Source: Bacillus pumilus
GTDB taxonomy: Bacteria > Bacillota > Bacilli > Bacillales > Bacillaceae
Assembly: GCF_038738535.1 (NCBI RefSeq)
Contig: NZ_CP046128.1
Location: forward strand, 3,410,001 to 3,474,000
Length of the DNA: 64,000 nt
Direction: 5' to 3'
Positions 27,990 to 36,198 of this stretch are shown piece after piece (positions within the stretch are counted from its first letter, which is position 1; each line of letters begins with the position of its first letter). The notes beneath the pieces are model-generated. The model ran no database searches. It saw nothing but the letters and a program-made list of their open reading frames with translations, and was not told the DNA's origin. A program made the position numbers and the translations under genes.

Positions 27990-29171
27990 TTAGTAAATCA
28001 AACCGACAACGCCTGCTGTTAAGAAGCTGACAAGTGTTGCACCGAATAACAGCTTTAATCCAAAGCGTGCGACAACGTTCCCTTGTTTTTCGTTTAAGCC
28101 TTTGACTGCTCCAGCAATGATACCGATAGATGAGAAGTTCGCAAATGACACAAGGAATACAGAAATGATTGCTTCTGTACGAGCTGTGAAATGCAAGCCA
28201 TCTCCAGTTAGAGCCAGCATCGCCACAAATTCGTTGGATACCATTTTCGTTGCCATAATACTTCCTGCCTGTACCGCCTCACTCCAAGGAACACCGACAA
28301 GGAAAGCAAATGGGGCAAAGACATATCCAAGTACATCTTGGAAAGAAACACCGATGACAGCTGTAAAGATTCCATTAATCATCGCAATTAATGCAACGAA
28401 TCCAATCAACATCGCAGCGACAACAATCGCTACTTTGAAACCATCCATAATATATTCGCCAAGCATTTCAAAGAAGGATTGCTTTTCTTCTTCAACGACT
28501 TCGAGCATGTCTTCGTCCTTAGCCACTTCATATGGATTGATAATAGACGCGATAATAAATCCACCAAATAGGTTCAGCACAAGTGCTGTGACCACGTACT
28601 CTGGTTTAATCATTTGCATGTACGCACCGACAATAGACATCGATACTGTCGACATCGCAGATGCACATAATGTATAAAGACGCTGCTGAGGTAACAATCC
28701 AAGTTGCTTTTTAATAGAAATAAACACTTCTGATTGTCCTAAAATCGCAGACGCTACTGCGTTGTAAGATTCTAGTTTCCCCATACCGTTTACTTTGCTA
28801 AGCAAATAACCGATTCCGCGTACGATAAGCGGAAGGATACGCCAATGCTGCAAAATACCGATCAATGCCGAAATAAAGACGATCGGCAGTAAGACGTTGA
28901 TGAAGAAAGTTGACGCATTATCATTCATTAACCCGCCAAATACGAAGTTGATTCCTTCACCGGCATAGCCTAGAAGCATTTGGAATCCTTTTGCAAAGCC
29001 TCCGACTAGGAAGTTCCCAACACCTGTATTGAGCAGAATATAACCTAAAATAAATTGCAGTACAATCATGACAATTACTGGACGGAATTTTACTCGTTTT
29101 TTCCCGTTACTAGCCAGCCATGCAATGGCGAGAATCACCAGCAAACCGATGATACCAATCACGTATTTCAT
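27990..29171 (-). CDS. nupC: nucleoside permease NupC
   Basis: 393-residue concentrative nucleoside transporter (CNT family), same length as B. subtilis NupC. About ten membrane segments. Family motifs GIMQHWR-like ([13 protein letters not shown]), GQSEVFI, and the C-terminal [20 protein letters not shown]. It imports pyrimidine nucleosides by proton or cation symport. ATG 29171 with GAGGAGG seven bases away. Middle gene of the deo operon, 165 bases after deoC, with an intervening hairpin that may adjust relative expression. Confidence 0.95.
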   Translation of the reverse strand: MKYVIGIIGLLVILAIAWLASNGKKRVKFRPVIVMIVLQFILGYILLNTGVGNFLVGGFAKGFQMLLGYAGEGINFVFGGLMNDNASTFFINVLLPIVFISALIGILQHWRILPLIVRGIGYLLSKVNGMGKLESYNAVASAILGQSEVFISIKKQLGLLPQQRLYTLCASAMSTVSMSIVGAYMQMIKPEYVVTALVLNLFGGFIIASIINPYEVAKDEDMLEVVEEEKQSFFEMLGEYIMDGFKVAIVVAAMLIGFVALIAMINGIFTAVIGVSFQDVLGYVFAPFAFLVGVPWSEAVQAGSIMATKMVSNEFVAMLALTGDGLHFTARTEAIISVFLVSFANFSSIGIIAGAVKGLNEKQGNVVARFGLKLLFGATLVSFLTAGVVGLIY

Positions 29172-29243
29172 GTTTTTCCTCCTCGAATGAATTCGTTTAC
29201 ATTAATGCGCTTGTATGGAACAAACCATATTTCGCAAACAAAG

Positions 29244-29279
29244 AGCGGAAGAAATTCCCAGAAGTGAGATCCTTCCGCT
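29244..29279 (-). repeat. intra-operon hairpin between deoC and nupC
   Basis: AGCGGAAG (29244-29251) and CTTCCGCT (29272-29279) form an 8-bp stem with a 20-nt loop, followed on the transcript by CTTTGTTTG, too weak for a full terminator. It may be a partial terminator or an mRNA 3'-end stabiliser. Confidence 0.5.
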
Positions 29280-29337
29280 TATGACTTTTTCATCATTTAT
29301 GAGTCACGAATGTTATCCTACCATAGGATCGTATGAA

Positions 29338-30009
29338 TTAATAGTCTTTCGAAGGAGCTGATTGATCCCCATTGATAATGGAAACGCCTGCACTGGCACC
29401 AATGCGGGTAGCGCCTGCAGCTGTCATGGCTTCAACGTCTTCTTTTGTTCTCACGCCGCCTGATGCTTTTACACCAATGTCAGGTCCAACTGTTTTACGC
29501 ATTAATGCGATATCCTCAACTGTTGCACCGCCTGTACTAAATCCAGTCGATGTTTTCACAAAATCAGCGCCAGCTTTTACTGAAAGCTCACAAGCTTTGA
29601 CTTTCTCTTCATCTGTTAATAAACAAGTTTCAATGATGACTTTCACTAAGGCTTTGCCTTTTGCTGCGTCTACAACTGCACGAATATCTTGTTCAACTGC
29701 ATCATATTCGCCGTCTTTCAATGCCGCGATATTGATGACCATGTCCACTTCAGTTGCACCGTTTTCAATTGCATCATTTGTTTCGAATGCTTTCACTGCT
29801 GTTGTGTTTGCGCCTAACGGGAAACCGATGACTGTACATACATCAACGCCTGTTCCTGCTAGTTCCTTCGCTGCAAGAGATACCCAAGTTGGATTCACAC
29901 AAACGGATGCAAATTGATGAGTTTTTGCTTCTTCAAGTAACTGCATAATGGCAGCTCTAGATGTATCTGGTTTTAGTGCTGTATGATCAATGAGCTTTGC
30001 TATCGTCAT
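29338..30009 (-). CDS. deoC: deoxyribose-phosphate aldolase
   Basis: 223-residue class I aldolase converting deoxyribose-5-phosphate to glyceraldehyde-3-phosphate and acetaldehyde. Schiff-base Lys K152 in [12 protein letters not shown], proton-relay D89 (EVDMVINI) and a second Lys in VKVIIETC. Same length as B. subtilis Dra/DeoC. ATG 30009 with AAAAGGAAGTG upstream. First gene of the deo operon. Confidence 0.95.
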   Translation of the reverse strand: MTIAKLIDHTALKPDTSRAAIMQLLEEAKTHQFASVCVNPTWVSLAAKELAGTGVDVCTVIGFPLGANTTAVKAFETNDAIENGATEVDMVINIAALKDGEYDAVEQDIRAVVDAAKGKALVKVIIETCLLTDEEKVKACELSVKAGADFVKTSTGFSTGGATVEDIALMRKTVGPDIGVKASGGVRTKEDVEAMTAAGATRIGASAGVSIINGDQSAPSKDY

Positions 30010-30040
30010 GCTTACACTTCCTTTTAATTATGATACTTTC

Positions 30041-30093
30041 ATCATATATGACCGATGAACATTTGTAAACATAGTTATGAAATTTTGTTCATC
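30041..30093 (-). promoter_or_regulatory. deo operon promoter and DeoR operator
   Basis: In transcript sense TTTACA (30069-30064), a 17-nt spacer and TATGAT (30046-30041). A palindrome TGAACAAAATTTCA lies just upstream (complement of 30079-30092). TGTTCAT (30061-30055) sits between -35 and -10. This fits the known DeoR mode of B. subtilis, a palindrome plus a downstream half-site. Confidence 0.75.
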
Positions 30094-31037
30094 TATTTTG
30101 TGACATTTAAAAGAGCCTTTGCTGTATGCTGATCAATAATCAATACGTTCGCATATTTTCCTCTTAGTGCCCCGTGGATAGAAGCAACCTTGCGATGTCC
30201 ACCAGCGACAAGAATGGAGCGTTCTTTAGTCCTTAAATCATCAAGCTCCACACCAATAGTGCGGTTGTTAATCGCTTCACTGCAAACGCGCCCTTCCTGA
30301 TCATAAAAGCGCGAACAGATGTCTCCGACGCTGGATGCTTTGAGCAGCGCTTTTTCTTCTTCACAGAAATAACCAAGTCTAAACAAAAGTGCTTCATCTC
30401 TTACCGTTCCAACAGTAAACACAGCAATATTCGCCTGTTTCCCCATTTCAATGATGCGCTGAATATGTCTGTCCTGCTCAACCATCTCCTTGACGGCAGC
30501 ACTGTCAAATACAACAGGAAGCGGTAAATAGCGCGGTGCTGTTTGAAAGGCCTCAGCAAACAGCTGGATGGTTTCCGCAGAATATGTATTCACATGGGAG
30601 TGGCTGATCCCACCCTTCAGCTGGACAACCTCCACACCTTTGACCTGTTTAGGTTGCATCTTTTGGGCAATTTGATACATGGTGGTTCCCCAGCTCACAC
30701 CAACGATATCACCGTCTTTCACTGTGTCTTGCAAGTACTCGGCACCAAATTGGCTCAAGTATTCGGTAATCGTTGGATAATCATCTTTGGGCGAAAACAC
30801 CACATGAGCTTCGAGCAGGTCATATTTTTCCTTGAGCAATGAAGATAGCTCATTTAAGTCTTCAAATGGGTCCATTACCGTTATCTGGACGTACCCCTTC
30901 TCCTTCGCATATTGAAGCAGCCGAGACACAGTTGGTCTCGACAGGTCGAGTTGTTTGGCAATTTCCTGCTGGCTGTAATCCGATAAATAATAAAGCCTTG
31001 CCGCTTCAATACTCAGTTGTTGTTTCTCCCGATCCAT
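30093..31037 (-). CDS. deoR: deoxyribonucleoside regulator DeoR
   Basis: 314-residue SorC/DeoR-type repressor, one residue longer than the B. subtilis DeoR. The HTH is at residues about 20-42 (YSQQEIAKQLDLSRPTVSRL). The sugar-binding domain follows, with the deoxyribose-5-phosphate/Schiff-base-type site (VGVSWGTTMYQIA and a C-terminal ILVAGGHRKVASIHGAL). It represses deoC-nupC-pdp until deoxyribose-5-phosphate appears. ATG 31037 with AAAGGAGGCG upstream. Its own upstream region carries two DeoR-type half-sites. Confidence 0.93.
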   Translation of the reverse strand: MDREKQQLSIEAARLYYLSDYSQQEIAKQLDLSRPTVSRLLQYAKEKGYVQITVMDPFEDLNELSSLLKEKYDLLEAHVVFSPKDDYPTITEYLSQFGAEYLQDTVKDGDIVGVSWGTTMYQIAQKMQPKQVKGVEVVQLKGGISHSHVNTYSAETIQLFAEAFQTAPRYLPLPVVFDSAAVKEMVEQDRHIQRIIEMGKQANIAVFTVGTVRDEALLFRLGYFCEEEKALLKASSVGDICSRFYDQEGRVCSEAINNRTIGVELDDLRTKERSILVAGGHRKVASIHGALRGKYANVLIIDQHTAKALLNVTK

Positions 31038-31072
31038 TCGTACGCCTCCTTTTTTCTTCTATCATAACAAAA

Positions 31073-31101
31073 TGTTCATCTTATCATGCACAAATGTTCA
31101 T
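31073..31101 (-). promoter_or_regulatory. tandem TGTTCAT boxes upstream of deoR
   Basis: TGTTCAT at 31073-31079 and again at 31095-31101, 22 bp apart (two helical turns). They are identical to the half-sites at the deoC promoter, which suggests autoregulation of deoR. Confidence 0.55.
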
Positions 31102-31973
31102 TTGAAGAAAATCGTATAGGCGGCTTGGAAGGTTTCATTCTTCTCTAAAGTTTGAATACCGAACTTTTCCTTGTACTGGCCATTCGCCCCTTCAACATCG
31201 GCAATACCGTACCAAGGCTCAATACATACAAATGGAGCCATTGTGCCTTTTTCTTTATTATAAGGTGACCAAATACCAACAAACGGAAAACCAGTGAGAT
31301 CAACCTCAACCCCGTGACCTGCCTGAGAAATCAATGACACTCGATTGATATGACTATAGATCATCGCATCATGCTGAAAAAGCTCTGGTCGAAGCTGAAT
31401 CGGTTCAAGTTGAATGCCTTTTTCTTTCTCCCTGACAAGTGAATTTTTTAGTTCATATTGGACAGGAAGATACTCATTGGAAGGGGTCAATGTCAGGTAG
31501 TAATCTGCTGTGCGCTCACCTTCAACAAGCGGGACATGAAATGCGGGGTGCCCTCCAATGGAGAAATACATCGTGTCATCTCCGTCATGATCAATTTCCC
31601 AGGAAATCGTCAGACCATTTTCCGACAGCTCGTATCGAATACGGGCGGTAAATTCATAAGGATACTGCTCGATGTGGCGGCCTTTTGATTCATATTGAAA
31701 GGTCACCGTATGTTTCGTTTCTTCATATAAATCAAAATCAACATCTCGCAAAAATCCATGCTGCGCGAGCTCATAGGTTTGATCACCTATCTTGTATTGG
31801 TCATTCTTTAATCGTCCGACAATTGGAAATAAGACTGGCGACACCCTGCCCCAATAAGCAGGATCGCCAGACCACATATAGTGACGTCCGCTTTCCTTGT
31901 GAAGCACCTCTGTGACCTCGGCACCTCTCTCATTGACCTGAATCAATAACTGATCATTTTCAATCGTTCTCAT
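31098..31973 (-). CDS. aldose 1-epimerase-family protein (LacX-like)
   Basis: 291-residue galactose-mutarotase-fold protein. Visible motifs: SGDPAYWGRVSPVLFPIVGR near the N-terminus, the catalytic-His region GGHPAFHVP around residue 165 and CIEPWYGIAD near the C-terminus. LacX-type proteins lack a settled substrate, probably interconverting sugar anomers or sugar phosphates. Start ATG 31973 with AAAGGGG nine bases away; the open frame extends upstream but into the promoter region. It sits between deoR and oatA and may supply hexose anomers; no operon partner. Confidence 0.8.
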   Translation of the reverse strand: MRTIENDQLLIQVNERGAEVTEVLHKESGRHYMWSGDPAYWGRVSPVLFPIVGRLKNDQYKIGDQTYELAQHGFLRDVDFDLYEETKHTVTFQYESKGRHIEQYPYEFTARIRYELSENGLTISWEIDHDGDDTMYFSIGGHPAFHVPLVEGERTADYYLTLTPSNEYLPVQYELKNSLVREKEKGIQLEPIQLRPELFQHDAMIYSHINRVSLISQAGHGVEVDLTGFPFVGIWSPYNKEKGTMAPFVCIEPWYGIADVEGANGQYKEKFGIQTLEKNETFQAAYTIFFK

Positions 31974-32214
31974 TCCACACATCCCCTTTCCTTCTTCTTT
32001 TATTATGACAGGGATTTTGGTTTTGAGTATAAAAATAAGGCAGCCTTCCAGGCCATCAATTCTTTCTTTATATAAAAATTTTAAAAAAAGACAGAAATTC
32101 GCCAACAAAATGTGATGCTGATCCGTCTAATCTTATATAAAATAAAAGAATCGTTGTTCTTTTGGAATGACAACAAAAAAGAAGCGTTTTGACATAAATG
32201 GGGGATTCATTTTC

Positions 32215-34038
32215 ATGAACAGCAAGGAAAATCGTTTACGTTATATATTAGGATTAGATGGGCTGAGGGCTGTTGCTGTATTGGCAGTCATTGTTTATCA
32301 CTTACATATCGGACCTGCAAGCGGCGGGTTTCTTGGCGTTGATTTGTTTTTTGTGATTTCTGGGTACTTGATTACGACGATCTTGTTACATAAGCAGGAT
32401 CTGGGCTATCAAGAGCTTTTACCATTTTGGATGGGCCGGATCAGAAGGCTTCTTCCAGCTGCTTACGTGATGATTTTTTTAACCGTCAGCTGGTGTGCGA
32501 TTGCGGGTTCGAATGCACTATTGTCCATTCGTGGCGATGCCTTATCGTCCTTTTTTTATGTCAGTAACTGGTGGTACATCTTCCATCAGCTGTCTTATTT
32601 TGATAGCTTCAACGCTGTATCTCCACTGAAAAATTTGTGGTCTTTGGCGATAGAAGAGCAATTTTATATCATTTGGCCGGTTCTATTGATTGCAGGGCTA
32701 AAATGGGTGAAAAATAGATCCCATCTGCCAATGATCACCTTTGGCCTTGCACTTGTCTCCGCCTTATGGATGGCGATTCTTTATTCACCAGATACCGATC
32801 CAAGCAGAGTTTATTACGGAACAGATACTCGTGCATTTGCGCTTCTGATCGGGTGCAGCCTGGCTTTTGTATGGCCCATGCAAAGACTGTCCAGCAAAAA
32901 GTTACTTCCTGTTGGCAGACGTATTTTACATATCGCTGGTTTTGGTTCGTTTGCGGTTTTTCTTCTATGTGTTTATGCAGTGGACGAATTTGACGGCTTC
33001 CTCTATCAGGGAGGCATGCTTTTATTCTGTCTTAATGCAGCGATTTTAATTGCGTGCATCTGCCACCCTGCAAGTCTTTTGGGAAAATGGCTCTCCTATC
33101 AGCCGCTCGTCTGGCTCGGAAAGCGTTCTTATAGTATTTATCTGTGGCATTATCCCATCATCGTGCTGACCACCCCTGTCATTGAAATTGGACAGCCTTC
33201 TATGGGGCGTGTCGCATTGCAGATCATGGCCATTTTACTCATTGCAGAGGCCTCTTACCGCTTCATCGAACAACCGATTCGCCGGCTTGGCTTCAGACAA
33301 TATTTTGCCTCTTGGTCTATTTGGAAAAAGGGATTCAAACAATGGTCTACGTCTCATAAAGTGTTCCTTGGAATCGCAGCAGCTCTTTTGATCTTATTTA
33401 CCATTGGCATGTCCAGTTCGTCCCATACGTCCCCACATGCCAAGGAAGTGACACAAATTAAGACGGCACCGAAAAAAGCAGGAGACTCTGCGGAACCAAA
33501 AGCTAAGAAAAAGAAAGAAAAACACGAGAAGAAAGCAGCAGATCAGAAACAGTTTCACCAAATTCTTGCTATTGGTGATTCCGTCATGCTGGACATTGCG
33601 CCGAATCTTGAAAAAGCATATGCACAAATCACCATCGATGCAAAGGTTGGCAGACAAATGAACGAAGCCGTCAGCATCGCTCCTCAATATGCTTCATTTA
33701 ATCAATCTGATGCCGCTGTTATTATTGAGCTTGGCACGAATGGCTATTTTACTGAGGGCACATTGACAGCATTCATTCAACAATTTTCAAAGGCGCACAT
33801 TTTCCTTGTGAACACAAGAGTCCCAAGGTCTTGGGAAAATGATGTGAATGCAGTCATTCAGCGAGTGGCCAATCAATATTCCAATGTGACCCTTGTCGAT
33901 TGGCATTCAGCCGCTACTGGACAGCCCTCTTATTTTCAGCCGGATGGTGTTCACCTTTCAACAAAAGGCTCTGACACATTGACACAGCTCATTACAGCGA
34001 GCATCAAGAAAAAAGGAGATGTGTCATCTTCATCATAA
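32215..34038 (+). CDS. oatA: peptidoglycan/glycan O-acetyltransferase OatA
   Basis: 607-residue two-domain membrane protein. An N-terminal acyltransferase-3 domain of about ten to eleven membrane helices has the hallmark H29 (VIVYHLHIG) and FFVISGYLI. A Lys-rich linker (KAKKKKEKHEKK) and an extracellular SGNH esterase domain follow (IGDSVM near residue 455, GTNGYF, and DGVHLS with the Asp-His). It transfers acetyl groups to N-acetylmuramic acid, raising lysozyme resistance. ATG 32215 is used, with GGGGG about ten bases upstream. B. subtilis OatA (YrhL) is 634 aa. Confidence 0.88.
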   Translation: MNSKENRLRYILGLDGLRAVAVLAVIVYHLHIGPASGGFLGVDLFFVISGYLITTILLHKQDLGYQELLPFWMGRIRRLLPAAYVMIFLTVSWCAIAGSNALLSIRGDALSSFFYVSNWWYIFHQLSYFDSFNAVSPLKNLWSLAIEEQFYIIWPVLLIAGLKWVKNRSHLPMITFGLALVSALWMAILYSPDTDPSRVYYGTDTRAFALLIGCSLAFVWPMQRLSSKKLLPVGRRILHIAGFGSFAVFLLCVYAVDEFDGFLYQGGMLLFCLNAAILIACICHPASLLGKWLSYQPLVWLGKRSYSIYLWHYPIIVLTTPVIEIGQPSMGRVALQIMAILLIAEASYRFIEQPIRRLGFRQYFASWSIWKKGFKQWSTSHKVFLGIAAALLILFTIGMSSSSHTSPHAKEVTQIKTAPKKAGDSAEPKAKKKKEKHEKKAADQKQFHQILAIGDSVMLDIAPNLEKAYAQITIDAKVGRQMNEAVSIAPQYASFNQSDAAVIIELGTNGYFTEGTLTAFIQQFSKAHIFLVNTRVPRSWENDVNAVIQRVANQYSNVTLVDWHSAATGQPSYFQPDGVHLSTKGSDTLTQLITASIKKKGDVSSSS

Positions 34039-34039
34039 A

Positions 34040-34066
34040 AAGACTAGCATCCTGCTAGTCTTCTCA
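34040..34066 (+). terminator. oatA terminator, left copy of a duplicated hairpin
   Basis: AAGACTAGCA and TGCTAGTCTT form a perfect 10-bp stem around TCC, followed by CTCAG rather than a full T-run. The same hairpin with one loop change recurs at 34242-34265. Confidence 0.75.
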
Positions 34067-34073
34067 GATTGTT

Positions 34074-34112
34074 GACAAAGGGCTAAAATGATCTTCATTT
34101 TAGCCTTTTGTC
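34074..34112. repeat. 18-bp hairpin within the extragenic element
   Basis: GACAAAGGGCTAAAATGA (34074-34091) pairs with TCATTTTAGCCTTTTGTC (34095-34112) with one G-U pair and a 3-nt loop, then TTCTTTTC. It could act as a further terminator in the plus direction. See the neighbouring structured element. Confidence 0.7.
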
Positions 34113-34114
34113 TT

Positions 34115-34244
34115 CTTTTCAGCGTGATAGAAAACCTTTGCAGTCTAGGAAGGACGAGTACCGGAGCGGAGCGAATTTAACATTCGTGAGCACCGGCACG
34201 CAGGACTGACACCGAATGCGAGGGTTTGTCTACACGCTGAGAAG
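34115..34244. repeat. structured extragenic element of unknown type
   Basis: Long interrupted inverted repeat. The outer helix CTTTTCAGCGTG (34115-34126) pairs with CACGCTGAGAAG (34233-34244), 12 bp including one G-U. Further helices are TAGA/TCTA, AAACC/GGTTT (34132-34136 and 34223-34227) and TTTGCA/TGCGAG (34137-34142 and 34217-34222). Inside lies a branch, CCGG (34161-34164) pairing CCGG (34193-34196) and CGAAT pairing ATTCG (34172-34176 and 34182-34186). It is GC-richer than its surroundings and has no open frame. It resembles a REP/MITE-like element or a structured RNA; I cannot name a family. Confidence 0.6.
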
Positions 34245-34268
34245 ACTAGCATTCTGCTAGTCTTCTTT
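34242..34268. terminator. right copy of the duplicated hairpin
   Basis: AAGACTAGCA and TGCTAGTCTT again form a perfect stem, here around TTC and followed by CTTTTATT. It also abuts the stop of the minus-strand dehydrogenase gene, so it can serve either direction. Confidence 0.8.
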
Positions 34269-35365
34269 TATTCCGTCAAAAGGATGGCTCTAACCGCTAA
34301 CACCCGCTTTTCCTTCGTTGTTTGATCCACCAAAGCAAAATCACCGTTCTCATACGCTAGAGAAAATACTTCTTCGATATGAAAAACACCTGTCTGAAAC
34401 CGCCTGTTCAATAAATGCAGAGCCGCTGCAATGGCGACTTGAGCTGTTGCTTGAGACTCATCGCGTCCTTTTATTCCAAGCGCTGCTTGATGAATCTTGT
34501 TCCCATCCATTCCTGTAGCCTCCACTTTCACTGCATATTGATCTGTTCCCATTTGAGCAGATTGAATCATGGAAATGGCTCGTTTCTTGATTTTCGGCAC
34601 AGTGAGAAGGGACGTCATTCCGAGACTCCTTGTGAAGGCAAATGCACGCGTTGCCGCGCGGGAATCAAAACAGAGCCTTGTCGTCACAGAAGGCACGCGG
34701 AGCGTCGAAGGCAATGTCTGCTGATCAGAGAAGGGGAACTGATAGGCATGCCGCTTTCCAAGACTTCCACCAAAGTCTATCCGTTTACCTCCAGTAAAGC
34801 TTTTGACTCTTTTACGCTGATGATGCTTAGTAAGCACATAGTCAGTATGGACATGATCAAGCGTCCATTCAATAGCGGCTTTTCCATGCTGATCACCCAA
34901 CCCAAGCATAATCCCTATATCTATTTGATTCACTGATGAGAGCATAGATGCTGCTTTCGCTGCCAATAAATTCGTAAGGCCAGGCGCAAGCCCGACACTG
35001 AGCAAAGCCGTTGCACCGATGTGCCGCTGATCCAGCTTTGCCACCTGTTCCATGTACGTTCCCTTTGCGGAGATATCTATATAATCAATGCCTGACCGCA
35101 GAACTGCTTCAGCAAATGACGGTTCTTCTTGATCAAGGCACATGATCACCAGCTTTGTTTTATCCATCCAGTCCGAAAATAACGGCTCACTGACATCTAG
35201 TTGATAAGGACGAACCTTCCCTTTTGTGTGGCGTGAAAATTTCTCTGCCTTCTCATAGCTTCTGCCTGCCGCAACAATTTGCCCGGGATACACTTCGCTT
35301 AACTGTAGACATATTTGCTGTCCAACATGTCCATAGCCGCCAATCACCATCACCTGTGATCTCAT
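34268..35365 (-). CDS. saccharopine dehydrogenase-like NAD(P)-binding protein
   Basis: 365-residue cytosolic protein. A Rossmann fold starts at the N-terminus (VMVIGGYGHVGQQICLQL), followed by a saccharopine dehydrogenase NADP-binding domain (LVIMCLDQEEPSFAEAVLRS, YIDISAKG, GLAPGLTNLLAAKA). The C-terminal domain is less conserved. Substrate unknown. It starts inside the last codons of the methyltransferase gene (ATGA overlap at 35362-35365), so the two are translationally coupled. The pair is divergent from a LuxR-type regulator and probably forms a small regulated metabolic unit. Confidence 0.7.
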   Translation of the reverse strand: MRSQVMVIGGYGHVGQQICLQLSEVYPGQIVAAGRSYEKAEKFSRHTKGKVRPYQLDVSEPLFSDWMDKTKLVIMCLDQEEPSFAEAVLRSGIDYIDISAKGTYMEQVAKLDQRHIGATALLSVGLAPGLTNLLAAKAASMLSSVNQIDIGIMLGLGDQHGKAAIEWTLDHVHTDYVLTKHHQRKRVKSFTGGKRIDFGGSLGKRHAYQFPFSDQQTLPSTLRVPSVTTRLCFDSRAATRAFAFTRSLGMTSLLTVPKIKKRAISMIQSAQMGTDQYAVKVEATGMDGNKIHQAALGIKGRDESQATAQVAIAAALHLLNRRFQTGVFHIEEVFSLAYENGDFALVDQTTKEKRVLAVRAILLTE

Positions 35366-36069
35366 TTCTCATCCGCCTCTCTTCGACCTCGCTTGCAAAC
35401 AAGCCCTTTGATCATTCCTGCCTGAAAATAAGGTCTGATGTCTTCAAATCCCGCTTTGATTAAATGCTCTCTTATCTCTTCCTCAGGAACAGGGTGTGTC
35501 GCGTGTCCCAGCCTGTTTTTAAAGGATGTAAACACTTCTTTTTCTAGACCCTGCCGCTGCATGAAAAGAGAAAGCATGAAAAGCTCCTGTTGAAATGTAT
35601 GGGACTTCATCTCTCCCTGTATAAATGCCAACACAAGCGGTGCATCTGGTTGAAGCCTGCGGGCAATCTCCTTTAAAAAGGGCTGGCGCTTTTCTATAAA
35701 ATGAATCACAAGCAAACTCATCGCTGCATCGTAAACAGGTTCAGCAGAAACCTTATCTAATACGGTCTCATGCCATGTAACACGCGCCTCCATCTGAAGC
35801 TGTCCAACTCGCTGTTTCGCCATATCCAGCATAGAAGGTGACGGATCGATTCCTGTGATAAGCCAGTCTTCTTTTCTTTGAAGCATGTTGATGATCTCTT
35901 CGCCCCCGCCCGCTCCAACAGTCAAAATGCGAGAAGCCGCTCCCTTTACTTCAGTTTCTAATACGTCTATTGTCAACTCATGCAATAGCTGATAGCCGGG
36001 TACTTTATGAGCAATCGTGGCTGCGTATGATTCAGCTACGGGATCGTGCCAATGCTGGTTTCCTTTCAT
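35362..36069 (-). CDS. class I SAM-dependent methyltransferase
   Basis: 235-residue protein with the seven-strand methyltransferase fold: motif I ILTVGAGGGEEI, post-I acidic residue D in ITGIDPSPSML, motif II around YDAAMSLLVIHFI. Substrate unknown; the fold resembles small-molecule methyltransferases of the UbiE/Methyltransf_25 type. ATG 36069 with GGAGGAGAAGGAC upstream. Coupled to the downstream dehydrogenase and divergent from the LuxR-type gene. Confidence 0.8.
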   Translation of the reverse strand: MKGNQHWHDPVAESYAATIAHKVPGYQLLHELTIDVLETEVKGAASRILTVGAGGGEEIINMLQRKEDWLITGIDPSPSMLDMAKQRVGQLQMEARVTWHETVLDKVSAEPVYDAAMSLLVIHFIEKRQPFLKEIARRLQPDAPLVLAFIQGEMKSHTFQQELFMLSLFMQRQGLEKEVFTSFKNRLGHATHPVPEEEIREHLIKAGFEDIRPYFQAGMIKGLVCKRGRREADEK

Positions 36070-36198
36070 GTCCTTCTCCTCCAGTTCCTTTCCGCTTTAC
36101 ATCGTTTCCTGTACACTAACGGTATGACATCTTTATTGTAAAAAGAGACATCAAAAAACACGATCCCTAAAAGTGGGGATTTTTGAGGAGGAGATCAT

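Noticed and set aside
28102-28677. 191-residue frame antisense to nupC, rich in Thr/Ala/Ser/Pro
   Set aside because: It mirrors the codon structure of the well-supported nupC, has no ribosome-binding site and a low-complexity composition typical of antisense frames.
29372-29917. 181-residue frame antisense to deoC
   Set aside because: Complete antisense of a conserved gene, with no SD or domain.
34040-34268. CRISPR-like repeated hairpins
   Set aside because: Only two copies separated by structured DNA, no regular spacers and no cas genes.
34415-34936. 173-residue plus-strand frame over the dehydrogenase gene
   Set aside because: Fully inside a conserved minus-strand gene that overlaps its operon partner by ATGA; composition is Cys/His/Arg-rich and unlike a Bacillus protein.
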